A DNA stretch of 56,974 nt. Source: Actinomycetota bacterium. Its GTDB lineage: Bacteria; Actinomycetota; Thermoleophilia; Gaiellales; F1-60-MAGs149. The DNA is taken from the NCBI GenBank assembly GCA_016870485.1, contig VGBM01000010.1:1-56974 (forward strand). The letters are read 5' to 3'. Numbering within the stretch: the first letter of the stretch is position 1; each line of letters opens with the position of its first letter. This document shows, in pieces, positions 25,463 through 33,805 of this stretch. The notes beneath the pieces were generated by a model. That model worked only from the letters and a program-made list of their open reading frames with translations, was not told the origin of the DNA and made no database searches. The position numbers and the translations under genes were made by a program.

Positions 25463-26157
25463 GCGTCCTCCCCCCGGGTGGCGCGCTGGAGCTCGAGGAC
25501 GCGCAGCGCCGCGCGCTTGCCGCGCAGCTCGACGGCCATCAGGAGCGCCATCAGGCTGAGCATCCCGGCGAGACCGATGAGGAAGGTGATGAAGAACGAG
25601 GAGGGCATCGCCGCGCCCGACGTGGTGAAGACGACCGGGTGGATCAGCGACTCGGCGATGCGCACGGCCAGGAACGAGAGCGGGATCAACCCGAGCCCGA
25701 GGAGCGCGTAGACGGCGGAGGCGGAGCGCCGCCGCTCGCCCTCGTCGAGGGAGAAGCGCAGCATGAAGTACGCGCAGTAGTAGAGGAACAGGATCAGGAA
25801 GACGTTGATCTGGCGGTCGCCCCAGTTCCACCAGACGCCCCACGAGGCCTTCGCCCAGATCGGGCCGGTCAGGAGCACCAGCGTGCCGAAGATCGTGCCG
25901 GAGTGGACGCCCACGTAGGAGCGCAGGTCCCACTCGGGGGTCCGGCGCCACAGGTACATCGCCGCGCAGAACGCGCCGTACGCGAAGGCGACATAGGAGG
26001 TGAACGCGATCGGCACGTGCAGGTAGAAGATCTTCTGGCTGAAGCCCTGGTCGACGTCCTCGCCCGTCCAGACGAAGGCGAGCACGACCGTCAGCGGGAC
26101 GAGGATGAGGCTCAGGATCAGCGGGACGGTGGTGGAGGGGCGGCCGAGGGCGCGCAC
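25459..26157 (-). CDS. ccmC: Cytochrome c maturation protein CcmC (heme handling)
   Basis: The 232-aa protein has six TM helices. The tryptophan-rich WGVWWNWGDRQ loop is the heme-binding WWD motif, and conserved His residues are in FYLHVPIAF, GVHSGTIFG and SLIHPVV. CcmC loads heme onto CcmE outside the membrane. The GTG at 26157 follows the ccmB stop by 1 nt (TGACGTG). CcmE, CcmF and CcmH are not in the window, so they must lie elsewhere if the system is complete. Confidence 0.93.
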   Translation of the reverse strand: MRALGRPSTTVPLILSLILVPLTVVLAFVWTGEDVDQGFSQKIFYLHVPIAFTSYVAFAYGAFCAAMYLWRRTPEWDLRSYVGVHSGTIFGTLVLLTGPIWAKASWGVWWNWGDRQINVFLILFLYYCAYFMLRFSLDEGERRRSASAVYALLGLGLIPLSFLAVRIAESLIHPVVFTTSGAAMPSSFFITFLIGLAGMLSLMALLMAVELRGKRAALRVLELQRATRGEDA

Positions 26158-26158
26158 G

Positions 26159-26833
26159 TCAGTCTCCCAACAGGTGCTCCGATGTCCCCCACGCGAGCGC
26201 GAGGAAGATCAGGTCGTAGAGTGCCAGAAAGCCGAGGGGCCCGAGCGGTCCGAACCCGCCTCCCTTTTCGCCGAAGGCGCCGTACGTGGCCGTCACCCCG
26301 GCCAGGACGAGCGGGATCGCGAGCGGCAGGACGAGCACCGGCAGCAGCACGTCGCGGGTGCGGGCGCCGAGGGCGAGCGCCGCGGCGAGGGTGCCGACGA
26401 GGGCGATGCCGACGTTCGCGAGGAGCAGTGCGGCGATCACGGGCACGGGTGCCGGACCGTCCTCCTGGAAGAAGAGCAGCCACCACAGGGGCACGGCCAC
26501 GAGCTCGACGACCACGAGGAAGCCGAACTGCGCGAGTGCGGAGCCGAGCCAGATCGCGGCCCGGTCGACGGGGGCCAGCAGGAGCGCGTCGAGGGCGCCC
26601 TCCTCGGCCTCGGCGGCGAAGGCGCGCAGGAGGCCGAGGACGGCGGTGAAGACGACGGCGGCCCACAGCATCCCGGCGGCGGCGCGGGGTCCGGCGCCCG
26701 CGTCGGCGCGGAGCGCGAAGTGCACGATCACGATCGTCGCGACGACGAAGAGCAGCATCGCGAACACGACCTCGCGCCGGCGCAGCTCGAGCAGGAGCTT
26801 GACGCGGGCGATGGCGAGGGCGGCGCCGATCAC
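26159..26833 (-). CDS. ccmB: Heme exporter permease CcmB
   Basis: The 224-aa protein has six TM helices and a typical CcmB start (KLLLELRRREVVFAMLLFVV). RAFAAEAEEGALDALLLAPV is the coupling loop that contacts CcmA. It forms the membrane part of the CcmAB ABC module that releases holo-CcmE. GTG 26833 overlaps the ccmA stop by 4 bp. Confidence 0.92.
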   Translation of the reverse strand: MIGAALAIARVKLLLELRRREVVFAMLLFVVATIVIVHFALRADAGAGPRAAAGMLWAAVVFTAVLGLLRAFAAEAEEGALDALLLAPVDRAAIWLGSALAQFGFLVVVELVAVPLWWLLFFQEDGPAPVPVIAALLLANVGIALVGTLAAALALGARTRDVLLPVLVLPLAIPLVLAGVTATYGAFGEKGGGFGPLGPLGFLALYDLIFLALAWGTSEHLLGD

Positions 26834-27459
26834 GCGATCCGCCCCCCGTCGAGGTGGACGGCGCGCGCGCCGAGGCGATCCGGCAGGTCGTGGTCGTGGC
26901 TGGCCACGAGCTGGGTGCGCCGGCCCCGGCCCGCGGCGAGGACGGCGTCGAGGAGGGCGCGGCCGTCCGCGTCGAGCCCGCTCGCCGGCTCGTCGAGCAG
27001 GAGCAGCACCGGCTCGTGCGCCGTCGCGCGGGCGAGGGCGAGGCGCTGCAGCATGCCGCGCGAGAAGCCGTCGATCCGCTCGTCGGCGCGGTCGGCGAGC
27101 CCGACGGCGGCGAGCGCCCCGTCGACGTCCAGCGCGCGCCCGTGGAGGCGCGCGTGGAGGGCGAGGTTCTCGTGCGCGGTCAGGCCGCGGTAGAGCTGGC
27201 TGCGGTGCCCGGCGTAGGCCATCCCGGCTCGCAGCGCGCGTGGCGCGGCGGAGGCGTCGACGCCGTCGATCCGGGCGTGTCCCGCGGTCGGGCGGAGCAG
27301 GCCCGCGGCGAGGCGCAGGAGGGTCGACTTGCCTGCGCCGTTCGGGCCGAGCAGGACCACGGTCTCGCCGGGCGCGACCGCGAGCGTCGCCTTGCGCAGG
27401 GCGAGGCGCTCGCCGAAGCGCTTCGAGCACTCCTCGAGGCTGACCGCGGGCGCCTGCAC
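26830..27459 (-). CDS. ccmA: Heme exporter ATP-binding protein CcmA
   Basis: The 209-aa ABC ATPase has Walker A GPNGAGKST (38-46), the CcmA-type signature FSRGMLQRLALARA in place of LSGGQ, Walker B LLLLDEPAS and the switch His in VASHDHDL. It powers release of heme-loaded CcmE together with CcmB. It heads the six-gene operon ccmABCD-hemC-cobA/hemD. The GTG at 27459 has TACCCT 7 nt upstream. Confidence 0.93.
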   Translation of the reverse strand: MQAPAVSLEECSKRFGERLALRKATLAVAPGETVVLLGPNGAGKSTLLRLAAGLLRPTAGHARIDGVDASAAPRALRAGMAYAGHRSQLYRGLTAHENLALHARLHGRALDVDGALAAVGLADRADERIDGFSRGMLQRLALARATAHEPVLLLLDEPASGLDADGRALLDAVLAAGRGRRTQLVASHDHDLPDRLGARAVHLDGGRIA

Positions 27460-27466
27460 AGCGGGG

Positions 27467-27472
27467 AGGGTA
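27467..27472 (-). promoter_or_regulatory. -10 box (TACCCT) of the ccm-hem operon
   Basis: TACCCT on the minus strand lies 7 nt from the ccmA GTG (27459). It is back to back with the identical hexamer of the plus-strand gene at 27504. Confidence 0.5.
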
Positions 27473-27489
27473 GGCGACCTCGGGTGCAG

Positions 27490-27495
27490 TACCCT
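27490..27495 (+). promoter_or_regulatory. -10 box (TACCCT) of the histidase-like gene
   Basis: TACCCT lies 8 nt from the ATG at 27504. The hexamer is identical to the divergent ccmA box, 17 bp away. Confidence 0.45.
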
Positions 27496-27503
27496 TCCGC
27501 CGG

Positions 27504-28937
27504 ATGGCCGGCATCGTCCTGACGGGCAGCGATCTCGACCTCGCGGCGCTCGTCCGTGCGGCCCGCGAGCCCGGGCGGGTCGAGCTCGGCCCCGACGTCG
27601 TCGAGCGGATGGCCGAGAACCGCGCCTTCGCCGAGCGGATCGCCGCGCGCGGCGACGGCGTCTACGGCCTGACCCGCGGCGTCGGCTCGCGCAAGGACCG
27701 TGACGTGGCGGTCGCCGAGGCCGCCGCGTTCAACCGGCGCATGCTGCGCGGGCACGCGACGGGCCAGGGCCCGGCCCTGCCCGACGACGAGGTGCGGGCC
27801 GCGGCCCTCTGCCTCCTCAACCAGCTCGCGGCCGGCCGCACGAACGCGCGCCCCGAGATCGCCGTGGCGATCGCCGAGCGCCTCTCATCGTCGGCGCGCC
27901 CGCTGCCGCGCGTGCGCATGTACGGGGTCACCGGCATGGGCGACCTCGCGCCCCTCGCCGACCTCGTGACCGGCCTGCTCGGCGACGTCGACCTCGCCCC
28001 CGGCGAGGCGCTGCCCCTGATCGGGCAGAGCTCGTTCGTGACGGCGCAGGCCGCGCTCGCCGTGCACGACGCGCGCGCCCTGCTCGACTGCCTGACGGCC
28101 CTGGCCGCGCTCGACGTCGAGGCGTACGCGGCCAACCCGACGCCGTACGACCCGGTGGCGGGCGAGGTGCGGCCGCACCCCGGCTACCAGCGGGCGCTGG
28201 CCCGGCTGTGGGCGCTCCTCGAGGGCAGCCGGCTGCACGGCGAGGAGCCCCGCCACCTGCAGTCACCGCTCAGCTTCCGGGACGCGGCGCCCGTGCTCGG
28301 CGCCGCCGACGACGCCCTGGCCTACGCCGAGGAGCGGGTCGCGATCGAGCTCAACGCCCACCAGCAGAATCCGCTCGCCCTGCCGGAGCGCGACCTGATG
28401 CTGCCCGTCGCGAACTTCGACCTGCAGGTCGTGGCGACCGCGCTCGACCTCGCGCGGATCGCGCTCGCCCCGTGCCTGACGATGCAGGTGGAGCGCTCGG
28501 TCAAGCTGCTGCAGGCCTCGGAGACGGGGCTCACCACCGGCCTCGAGCCGCCCGACGACCGCGCTGGCCAGGCCTACTCGGAGATGGCGTGGCCCCTGCA
28601 GGGCATCGGCGCCGAGGCCCGCCTCCTGCATCAGCCGGTCAGCGCGGAGGTCGGCTCGGCGACGCAGGCGGAGGGCATCGAGGACCGCCTGACCATGGCG
28701 CACCTCGGCGCGCGGCGCACCCGCGAGATGGCCGCGCTGGGGTTCCGGGTCGCGGCGATCGGGGCGGTCTTCGCCTGCCAGGCGATCGACCTGCGCGGGG
28801 TGGAGCGGCTCGGGCCGCCGCTCGCGGCGCGCCACGCCGCCGTGCGGGCCCTCGTGCCGGGCCTCGGGCCGGGCGACCCGCCGCCCGACGACCTCGAGCC
28901 CCTGATCGCCGCCCTCGCGGGCGGCCTCCTGGCCTAG
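27504..28937 (+). CDS. Aromatic ammonia-lyase (HAL/PAL) homologue lacking the MIO-forming triad
   Basis: The 477-aa protein is clearly of the histidase/PAL fold: the Tyr54 loop GVYGLTRGVGSRKD (canonical YGVNTGFG), LRGHATGQG, GDLAPLADLVTGLLG, LSFRDAAPVLGA, ELNAHQQNPLALPERD and GIEDRLTMA. The Ala-Ser-Gly triad that cyclises into the MIO prosthetic group is replaced by Gly144-Met145-Gly146 (YGVTGMGDLAP). The usual Asn in NGT after it is also gone (PLIGQSSF). Without MIO the normal ammonia elimination cannot occur, so it either has another chemistry or is a binding protein. It is a single gene, convergent with a PfkB kinase (shared CTAG stop). It does not look broken: length and frame are intact. 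Confidence 0.85.
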   Translation: MAGIVLTGSDLDLAALVRAAREPGRVELGPDVVERMAENRAFAERIAARGDGVYGLTRGVGSRKDRDVAVAEAAAFNRRMLRGHATGQGPALPDDEVRAAALCLLNQLAAGRTNARPEIAVAIAERLSSSARPLPRVRMYGVTGMGDLAPLADLVTGLLGDVDLAPGEALPLIGQSSFVTAQAALAVHDARALLDCLTALAALDVEAYAANPTPYDPVAGEVRPHPGYQRALARLWALLEGSRLHGEEPRHLQSPLSFRDAAPVLGAADDALAYAEERVAIELNAHQQNPLALPERDLMLPVANFDLQVVATALDLARIALAPCLTMQVERSVKLLQASETGLTTGLEPPDDRAGQAYSEMAWPLQGIGAEARLLHQPVSAEVGSATQAEGIEDRLTMAHLGARRTREMAALGFRVAAIGAVFACQAIDLRGVERLGPPLAARHAAVRALVPGLGPGDPPPDDLEPLIAALAGGLLA

Positions 28938-29749
28938 GCGCGCAGCGCCAGGATCTCGGCGACGCCCGCCGATGCGCGCTCAGTGGCCGCCACGGGCGCG
29001 TCGCCGGCGTCGAGCGCCGCCGCGAACAGCGCCGTGAACATGTCGCCCGCGCCGACGGTGTCGGCGAGACGCGGGATCCGACGGGGCGGGACCCGCACGG
29101 GCTCGGCGTCGCCCGCCCGCCAGACGTCGGCGCCCTGCTCGCCGTGGGTGACGACCACGATCGGCACGCCGGCCCGTGCGAGCGCCGTCGCGTCGAGCCC
29201 GCCGAGCAGCGCGTGCGCCTCGGCGTCGGAGAACTTGACGACGTCGACGCCGTCGAGCCAGTCGGGGTCGAGCGGCCCCGCCGGGACCACGGGGCCGAGC
29301 CCCGGGCGGGCCAGGCCCTGGGCGTCGAAGACGATGCGCCGGCCCGTGCGGTGCAGGGCGCGGAGCGCGTCGGGGCCGACGTCGTCGCGCCACTGCGTGC
29401 CCACCACGACGGTGGTGGCGTCGGCGAGGGTCGAGGCCGCCCAGCCCGTCAGGTCGGCGGCGCTGAACGGCGTCCCGAGCGCGGCGATCTCGTGGTCGCG
29501 GTGGCCATCGGGGTGCAGCACCAGCCGACTGACGAACGTGCCGCCGGACGGGCCCGCGAGTACGGGCAGCCCGGCCGCGGCGACGTCCCCGTGCAGGTCG
29601 TCGGCGCCGCGGGTGATGACGACGCCCGGGATGCCGGCGGCGCTGAGGGCGCGCGCGGCGAACACGGGCGCGCCGCCGCAGCGCACCTCGGCGGCGCCGT
29701 CGGCGTGCACGATCTCGTCGCGCACCGTCTGCCCGAGCAGCGCGATCAC
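28934..29749 (-). CDS. PfkB-family sugar/nucleoside kinase
   Basis: The 271-aa ribokinase-like protein has the PfkB signature 2 DTVGAGDMFTALFAAAL with the catalytic Asp in GAGD, and an early Gly-rich sugar site RCGGAPVFAARAL. DAEAHALLGG matches the region before the phosphate-binding strand. It is somewhat shorter than most ribokinases (about 300). The substrate (sugar or nucleoside) cannot be told. GTG 29749 overlaps the upstream membrane protein stop by 4 bp. Confidence 0.85.
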   Translation of the reverse strand: MIALLGQTVRDEIVHADGAAEVRCGGAPVFAARALSAAGIPGVVITRGADDLHGDVAAAGLPVLAGPSGGTFVSRLVLHPDGHRDHEIAALGTPFSAADLTGWAASTLADATTVVVGTQWRDDVGPDALRALHRTGRRIVFDAQGLARPGLGPVVPAGPLDPDWLDGVDVVKFSDAEAHALLGGLDATALARAGVPIVVVTHGEQGADVWRAGDAEPVRVPPRRIPRLADTVGAGDMFTALFAAALDAGDAPVAATERASAGVAEILALRA

Positions 29750-30180
29750 GGCCGCAGGGCCTGCCAGCCGAGGTACCCGTACGCCGCGAGCGCGATCGCC
29801 CAGCCGGCGACGGCCAGGAGGTCGGGGGCGGTGCCCGCGCAGCCGTAGGCGTCGCCCGCCGCGCAGAGGCCGTGCGCGAGGACCCCGAAGCCGCCCGCCA
29901 GGCCGGCGACGGCGAAGACGCCGAGCGCGAGCCACGTGGGGGCGTGGTCGCGCGAGCCGCCGTGGACGGCGAGGGCGCCCGCCGAGACGACCAGGGCGCC
30001 GAGCAGGCCGAAGGCGGCCACGGACCAGTGGCCGAACGCCGTCTGCACCGCCAGGAGCAGGATCCCGAGGGGCAGGGCGACGCGCGCGAGGCGCGCACCC
30101 GAGCCGCGGGCGAGGAGCACGACCACGGCGATCACGACTCCCGCCATGACGGCGGAGGCGATGGTGAACGCGAACTCCAC
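29746..30180 (-). CDS. Polytopic membrane protein of unknown function
   Basis: The 144-aa protein has four to five TM segments, beginning EFAFTIASAVMAGVVIAVVVLL. A loop holds two Cys (HGLCAAGDAYGCAG) facing one side of the membrane. There is no known domain. GTG 30180 is 9 nt from TACGCT. It is translationally coupled to the PfkB gene, and divergent from tatA with an 82-bp gap. Confidence 0.6.
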   Translation of the reverse strand: MEFAFTIASAVMAGVVIAVVVLLARGSGARLARVALPLGILLLAVQTAFGHWSVAAFGLLGALVVSAGALAVHGGSRDHAPTWLALGVFAVAGLAGGFGVLAHGLCAAGDAYGCAGTAPDLLAVAGWAIALAAYGYLGWQALRP

Positions 30181-30231
30181 GGCGGCGTGAGCGTAGCCGC
30201 CCGGCTCGGCCCCCGCGTTCCCGTTCGGTGG

Positions 30232-30253
30232 TAGCCTTCGCCGAGCAAGGAGG
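30232..30253 (+). promoter_or_regulatory. tatA promoter -10 box and strong ribosome binding site
   Basis: TAGCCT (30232-30237) is followed by a short leader with the Shine-Dalgarno AAGGAGG at 30247-30253, 9 nt from the ATG at 30263. This is one of the few clearly leadered units in the window, which fits a highly translated gene. Confidence 0.55.
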
Positions 30254-30262
30254 TCTTTCCTT

Positions 30263-30571
30263 ATGCCTTTCGACTTCTCTCTCTGGCAGATCGGGATCGT
30301 GCTGGTCATCGGTCTGCTCGTCTTCGGCCCCAAGAAGCTCCCCGAGCTCGGCCGCGGCCTGGGCTCCGGCATGCGCGACTTCAAGCGCGGCCTGTCCGGC
30401 GAGCCCGACGAGGCGCCGGCGCAGCCGGTCGTCGTCCAGTCGACCACGCCGGTCGTCGAGACGGCCGCCGCGGCCGCCCCGGCCGCCGAGCCCGTCGCCG
30501 CCGCGGTTCCCGCCGCGGAGCCGGCCCCGGCCGCTGCGGAGCCGGTGGCCGAGCCGAAGCCCGCCGAGTAG
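30263..30571 (+). CDS. tatA: Twin-arginine translocase subunit TatA
   Basis: The 102-aa protein has a short N-terminal TM helix (LWQIGIVLVIGLLVFG, 7-22), the hinge GPKKLPELGRGLGSGMRDFK that forms the amphipathic helix, and a long Ala/Pro/Glu tail (about 48-102). It forms the pore of the Tat system, which exports folded proteins with RR signal peptides, such as the putative substrate-binding protein at 39713. It is the first gene of tatA-tatC-amidohydrolase-TPR. Confidence 0.95.
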   Translation: MPFDFSLWQIGIVLVIGLLVFGPKKLPELGRGLGSGMRDFKRGLSGEPDEAPAQPVVVQSTTPVVETAAAAAPAAEPVAAAVPAAEPAPAAAEPVAEPKPAE

Positions 30572-30596
30572 GGCGCACGGCGAGGAGGCTGCGCCG

Positions 30597-31391
30597 ATGC
30601 TGGCCGGGATCCGCAACGTCAAGCGCGTCGGGCACGACGAGGAGGTCCCGCTCACGGACCACCTCGAGGAGCTCCGCAACCGCGTCATCATCAGCCTCGT
30701 CGCGCTCGCGGTCGGCTTCATCCTCTGCTTCTGGCAGCACGAGCTGATCATCGAGTTCCTGAACCGCCCGCTGCCGGCGAGCGTGCCGGAGCCGATCGTG
30801 CTCAACGTCGCCGAGCCCTTCATGATCGCCCTCAAGGTGTCGATCGCCGGGGCGGTGATCCTGACCCTCCCGGTCCTGATCTACCAGCTGTACGCCTACG
30901 TGATGCCGGCCTTCGACCCGGACCACGACCGCAGCACCTGGCCGTACCTGACCGCCGCCTCGATGCTGTTCCTCGTCGGCCTCGCCTTCGGCTACTTCCT
31001 GATGCTGCCGGCGGCCACCAACTTCCTCGTCAACTTCGACGCCGAGCTCTACAACCGCCAGGTCCAGGCCGGCGACTACTACGGCTTCGCCGTCTGGATC
31101 CTGATCGGCTGCGGCCTGATCTTCCAGTTGCCGACCGGCGTCTTCCTGCTCTCGACCGCCGGCCTGATGACGCCGCAGTGGATGCGCAAGAACCGCCGCT
31201 ACGCGATCTTCGTGATGGCCGTCGTCTCGGCGGCGCTGCCGGGCGGCGATCCGCTCTCGATGCTGATCGCCCTGGCCGCCCTGCTCGTCCTGTGGGAGGT
31301 CTCGATCTTCATCTCGGCCTTCGTCCAGAAGCGCCGCGGGGAGCTGGAGGAGCACGAGGGCGAGGGCCTCGAGCCCGTCGAGGACGTGTGA
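30597..31391 (+). CDS. tatC: Twin-arginine translocase subunit TatC
   Basis: The 264-aa protein has six TM helices. Conserved TatC features are the N-terminal LTDHLEELRNRVIISL with the substrate-binding Glu, FMIALKVSIAGAVILTLPVL, and the loop YAYVMPAFDPDHDR. It recognises the RR signal of Tat substrates. A GAGGAGG site (30582-30588) lies 8 nt before the ATG. The last codon overlaps the start of the amidohydrolase gene (GTGTGA). tatB is not present, as in minimal Tat systems. Confidence 0.95.
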   Translation: MLAGIRNVKRVGHDEEVPLTDHLEELRNRVIISLVALAVGFILCFWQHELIIEFLNRPLPASVPEPIVLNVAEPFMIALKVSIAGAVILTLPVLIYQLYAYVMPAFDPDHDRSTWPYLTAASMLFLVGLAFGYFLMLPAATNFLVNFDAELYNRQVQAGDYYGFAVWILIGCGLIFQLPTGVFLLSTAGLMTPQWMRKNRRYAIFVMAVVSAALPGGDPLSMLIALAALLVLWEVSIFISAFVQKRRGELEEHEGEGLEPVEDV

Positions 31392-32728
31392 CGCAGCTCT
31401 ACGCCGCCGACCACGTGCTCCCGGTCGGTGCCGAGCCCATCCGAGGCGGTGCGGTCGCGGTCGCCGACGGCGTGATCCTCGCGGTCGGCGAACGGTCCGC
31501 GGTGCGCGCCGCCCATCCCGACGCCCCCGTCGAGGACCTCGGCGCCGCCGCGCTCATGCCGGCTCTCGTCAACGCGCACACGCACCTCGAGTACGCCGCC
31601 TACGGCGGCTTCGGGGACGGGCTGCCCTTCGCGGCGTGGCTGGCCGACCACATCGCCCGCCGCCCGCGCCAGGCACCGGGCGATGCCGAGGCGCAGGCCG
31701 ACCTCGGCGCGCTGCTGTGCCTGCGGTCCGGCGTGGGCACGATCGGCGACGCCTCGTACGCCGGCGCGTCGCTCGCCGCCGCGACCGCGGCCGGGCTGCG
31801 CGGCACGGTCCACCTCGAGGCGTTCGGCGGGCCCGACGCGGATCCGGCGGCCGTCAGCGGCGCGCTCGCCGCGCGCCTCGATGCGCTGGCCCCCGCGGCG
31901 ACGGGCCTCGTCCGCCTCGGCGTCTCGCCGCACAGCCCGTACACGGCGGCGCCGGCGGTGTTCGCGGCCCTCGTCGGCCTCGCCCGGGAGCGGGGGATGA
32001 CGGCCATGGCCCACGTCGCGGAGTCGGCCGCCGAGCTCGAGGCGGTCGCCGACGGCACGGGCCCGATCGCCGACGCGCTCGCCGTCCTGACCCGGGTCGA
32101 GGCGACCGGCCGGCACCCCGTCGACCTGCTCGACGACGCGAGCCTGCTCGGACCCGGGCTGATCCTCGTGCACGCGGTGCAGCTCGACGCGGCGCAGGCG
32201 CGGCGGGTGGGAGTATCCGGCGCGGCGGTGGTCCACTGCCCGCGCTCGAACGCGCTCCTCGGCTGCGGCATCGCGCCCGTCCGCGCCCTCCTCGACGCCG
32301 GCGCCACCCTCGCCATCGGCACGGACTCGCCCGCGTCGGCCGGCGACTTCGACCTGTGGGCGGAGCTGCGCGCCGCCGTGCAGCTGGCCCGCGCCCGCGA
32401 GGGCCGCGCCGACGCCCTGACCGCGGCCGACGCCCTGCGCATGGCCACGCTCGGCGGGGCCCGCGCGCTCGGCCTCGAGGGTGCCGTCGGCGTCCTCGCG
32501 CCCGGCCTGCGCGCCGACCTCGTCGCGGTCGACCTCGCCGACGCGCCGTTCGACCCCGTCGAGGACCCCGCGGTGGCCGTGCTGATGGCCGGCTCACCGG
32601 AGCGGGTCCTCCTCACCATCGTGGACGGCGTCCTGCGCTACCGTAGGAGCGCCGACGCCCAGCGCCTGGCCGCGGCGGTCGCCGCGGCGGAGCCCGCGCG
32701 CCGGCGGATGATCGAGGACCGAGACTGA
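31388..32728 (+). CDS. Amidohydrolase-superfamily deaminase (TRZ/ATZ, MqnX-like)
   Basis: The 446-aa protein has the metal-site set of cytosine-deaminase-like enzymes: HTH in LVNAHTHLEYAA, His in MAHVAESAAE, His in LVHAVQLD and Asp in IGTDSPASAGDF. Substrates of the family include S-adenosylhomocysteine, chlorotriazines, guanine and aminodeoxyfutalosine. The NAHTHLE...PFAAWL pattern resembles aminodeoxyfutalosine deaminases (MqnX), and a UbiA/MqnP-like prenyltransferase lies at 47426, but the substrate remains open. The GTG start is within the tatC stop, and its own TGA overlaps the next ATG (TGATG). Confidence 0.82.
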   Translation: MTQLYAADHVLPVGAEPIRGGAVAVADGVILAVGERSAVRAAHPDAPVEDLGAAALMPALVNAHTHLEYAAYGGFGDGLPFAAWLADHIARRPRQAPGDAEAQADLGALLCLRSGVGTIGDASYAGASLAAATAAGLRGTVHLEAFGGPDADPAAVSGALAARLDALAPAATGLVRLGVSPHSPYTAAPAVFAALVGLARERGMTAMAHVAESAAELEAVADGTGPIADALAVLTRVEATGRHPVDLLDDASLLGPGLILVHAVQLDAAQARRVGVSGAAVVHCPRSNALLGCGIAPVRALLDAGATLAIGTDSPASAGDFDLWAELRAAVQLARAREGRADALTAADALRMATLGGARALGLEGAVGVLAPGLRADLVAVDLADAPFDPVEDPAVAVLMAGSPERVLLTIVDGVLRYRRSADAQRLAAAVAAAEPARRRMIEDRD

Positions 32729-33627
32729 TGGCACAGGGCAAGCGCACCACGAGCACGCGCAAGGGCGGATCCGCGTCGGGCCGCTCCGCGAAGCCGCGCC
32801 AGGAGGCGCCCGAGTCCTTCACGCCGACGCTCAACGAGCGGCTGCGCACGAAGGGCAAGTGGATCTTCGCCTTCCTCGCCGGCGTCTTCGCTCTCACGTT
32901 CGTGGTCGCGGGCGTGGGCACGGGCGGCCCCTCGTTCCTCGACATGCTGCAGCAGGAGCGTGCCGCCGAGGCGCCGGAGACCGCGGCCGCCGACGACGCC
33001 GTCACGTCCGCCCTCGCCGCGACGAAGGCGACGCCCGACGACCCGCAGGCCTGGCTGACGCTCGCCACCGCGTACGTCACCGCGGGCCAGCTCGACAAGG
33101 TCGAGGAGCCGGCCGCGAAGGCGGCCGAACTGGCCGGAGACGACGCGGAGCGGCAGTCCGCCGTCGCGGACGCGTACCTCGCCCTCGCCGCCGCGCTCCT
33201 GCAGAAGGCCCAGGACGCCTACGCGGGCGCCGAGGGCTCCGGCCTCGTCAACGGCCGGCCGGCCGTGCCGCAGACCGTGATCCCGGGCCAGTCGCAGGGC
33301 GCGACGCCGTTCCAGACGGCGCAGGAGGCGATCGCCAGCGCCGGCTTCTCGCAGGCCTCGGAGGCGGCGACGCCGTTCCAGACGCAGGCGAGCGAGGCCT
33401 ACCAGTCGGCCATCGACGCCCAGGAGAAGGTCACGAAGGCCACGCCGGACGACCCGGCCGCCTGGTTCCGGCTCGGGCAGATCGCCGGCGCGGCGAACGA
33501 CGGGGAGCTCGCGATCTCGTCGTACCGGACGTTCGTGGAGCTCGCCCCCGACGACCCGCTGGTCAAGCAGGTCGAGGAGGAGATCGACCGCCTCGAGGAG
33601 GCGTTCAACCCGGCCCCGGTGCAGTAG
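32728..33627 (+). CDS. Membrane-anchored TPR-like protein
   Basis: The 299-aa protein has a basic cytoplasmic head (about 1-45), one TM helix (WIFAFLAGVFALTFVVAGVG, about 47-66) and an external helical part with two TPR-like units (DDPQAWLTLATAYVTAGQ, about 97-114; DDPAAWFRLGQIAGAAND, about 243-260). A sequence pair ATPFQTAQEAIASAG and ATPFQTQASEAYQSA (about 191-230) is an internal duplication. It is co-transcribed with tatAC and may assist envelope assembly; there is no direct evidence. A hairpin follows the stop. Confidence 0.7.
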   Translation: MAQGKRTTSTRKGGSASGRSAKPRQEAPESFTPTLNERLRTKGKWIFAFLAGVFALTFVVAGVGTGGPSFLDMLQQERAAEAPETAAADDAVTSALAATKATPDDPQAWLTLATAYVTAGQLDKVEEPAAKAAELAGDDAERQSAVADAYLALAAALLQKAQDAYAGAEGSGLVNGRPAVPQTVIPGQSQGATPFQTAQEAIASAGFSQASEAATPFQTQASEAYQSAIDAQEKVTKATPDDPAAWFRLGQIAGAANDGELAISSYRTFVELAPDDPLVKQVEEEIDRLEEAFNPAPVQ

Positions 33628-33628
33628 C

Positions 33629-33657
33629 CCCCGCGCACGACGCGACCGGGCGCGGGG
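33629..33657 (+). terminator. Hairpin after the tatA operon
   Basis: CCCCGCGC (33629-33636) and GCGCGGGG (33650-33657) form an 8-bp stem with a 13-nt loop, 2 nt after the TAG. Only TT follows, so termination is likely but not of the T-rich type. Confidence 0.45.
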
Positions 33658-33663
33658 TTCGGA

Positions 33664-33669
33664 TAGGAT
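33664..33669 (+). promoter_or_regulatory. -10 box (TAGGAT) of tRNA-Lys
   Basis: TAGGAT lies 9 nt upstream of the first tRNA base at 33679, directly behind the hairpin that ends the previous operon. Confidence 0.45.
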
Positions 33670-33678
33670 CCCCGCCGC

Positions 33679-33751
<73 letters not shown>

Positions 33752-33752
33752 T

Positions 33753-33797
33753 CCGCCGGGGCGCACCGCCGCCCGTCGCGGGGGTTCCGCCCGGCGG
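33753..33797. terminator. Large hairpin between tRNA-Lys and the converging OYE gene
   Basis: CCGCCGGG (33753-33760) pairs with CCCGGCGG (33790-33797). It begins just after the tRNA and ends 8 bp before the OYE stop, so it could stop transcription from both sides. It lacks T-tracts. Confidence 0.4.
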
Positions 33798-33805
33798 CGT
33801 GAGTG

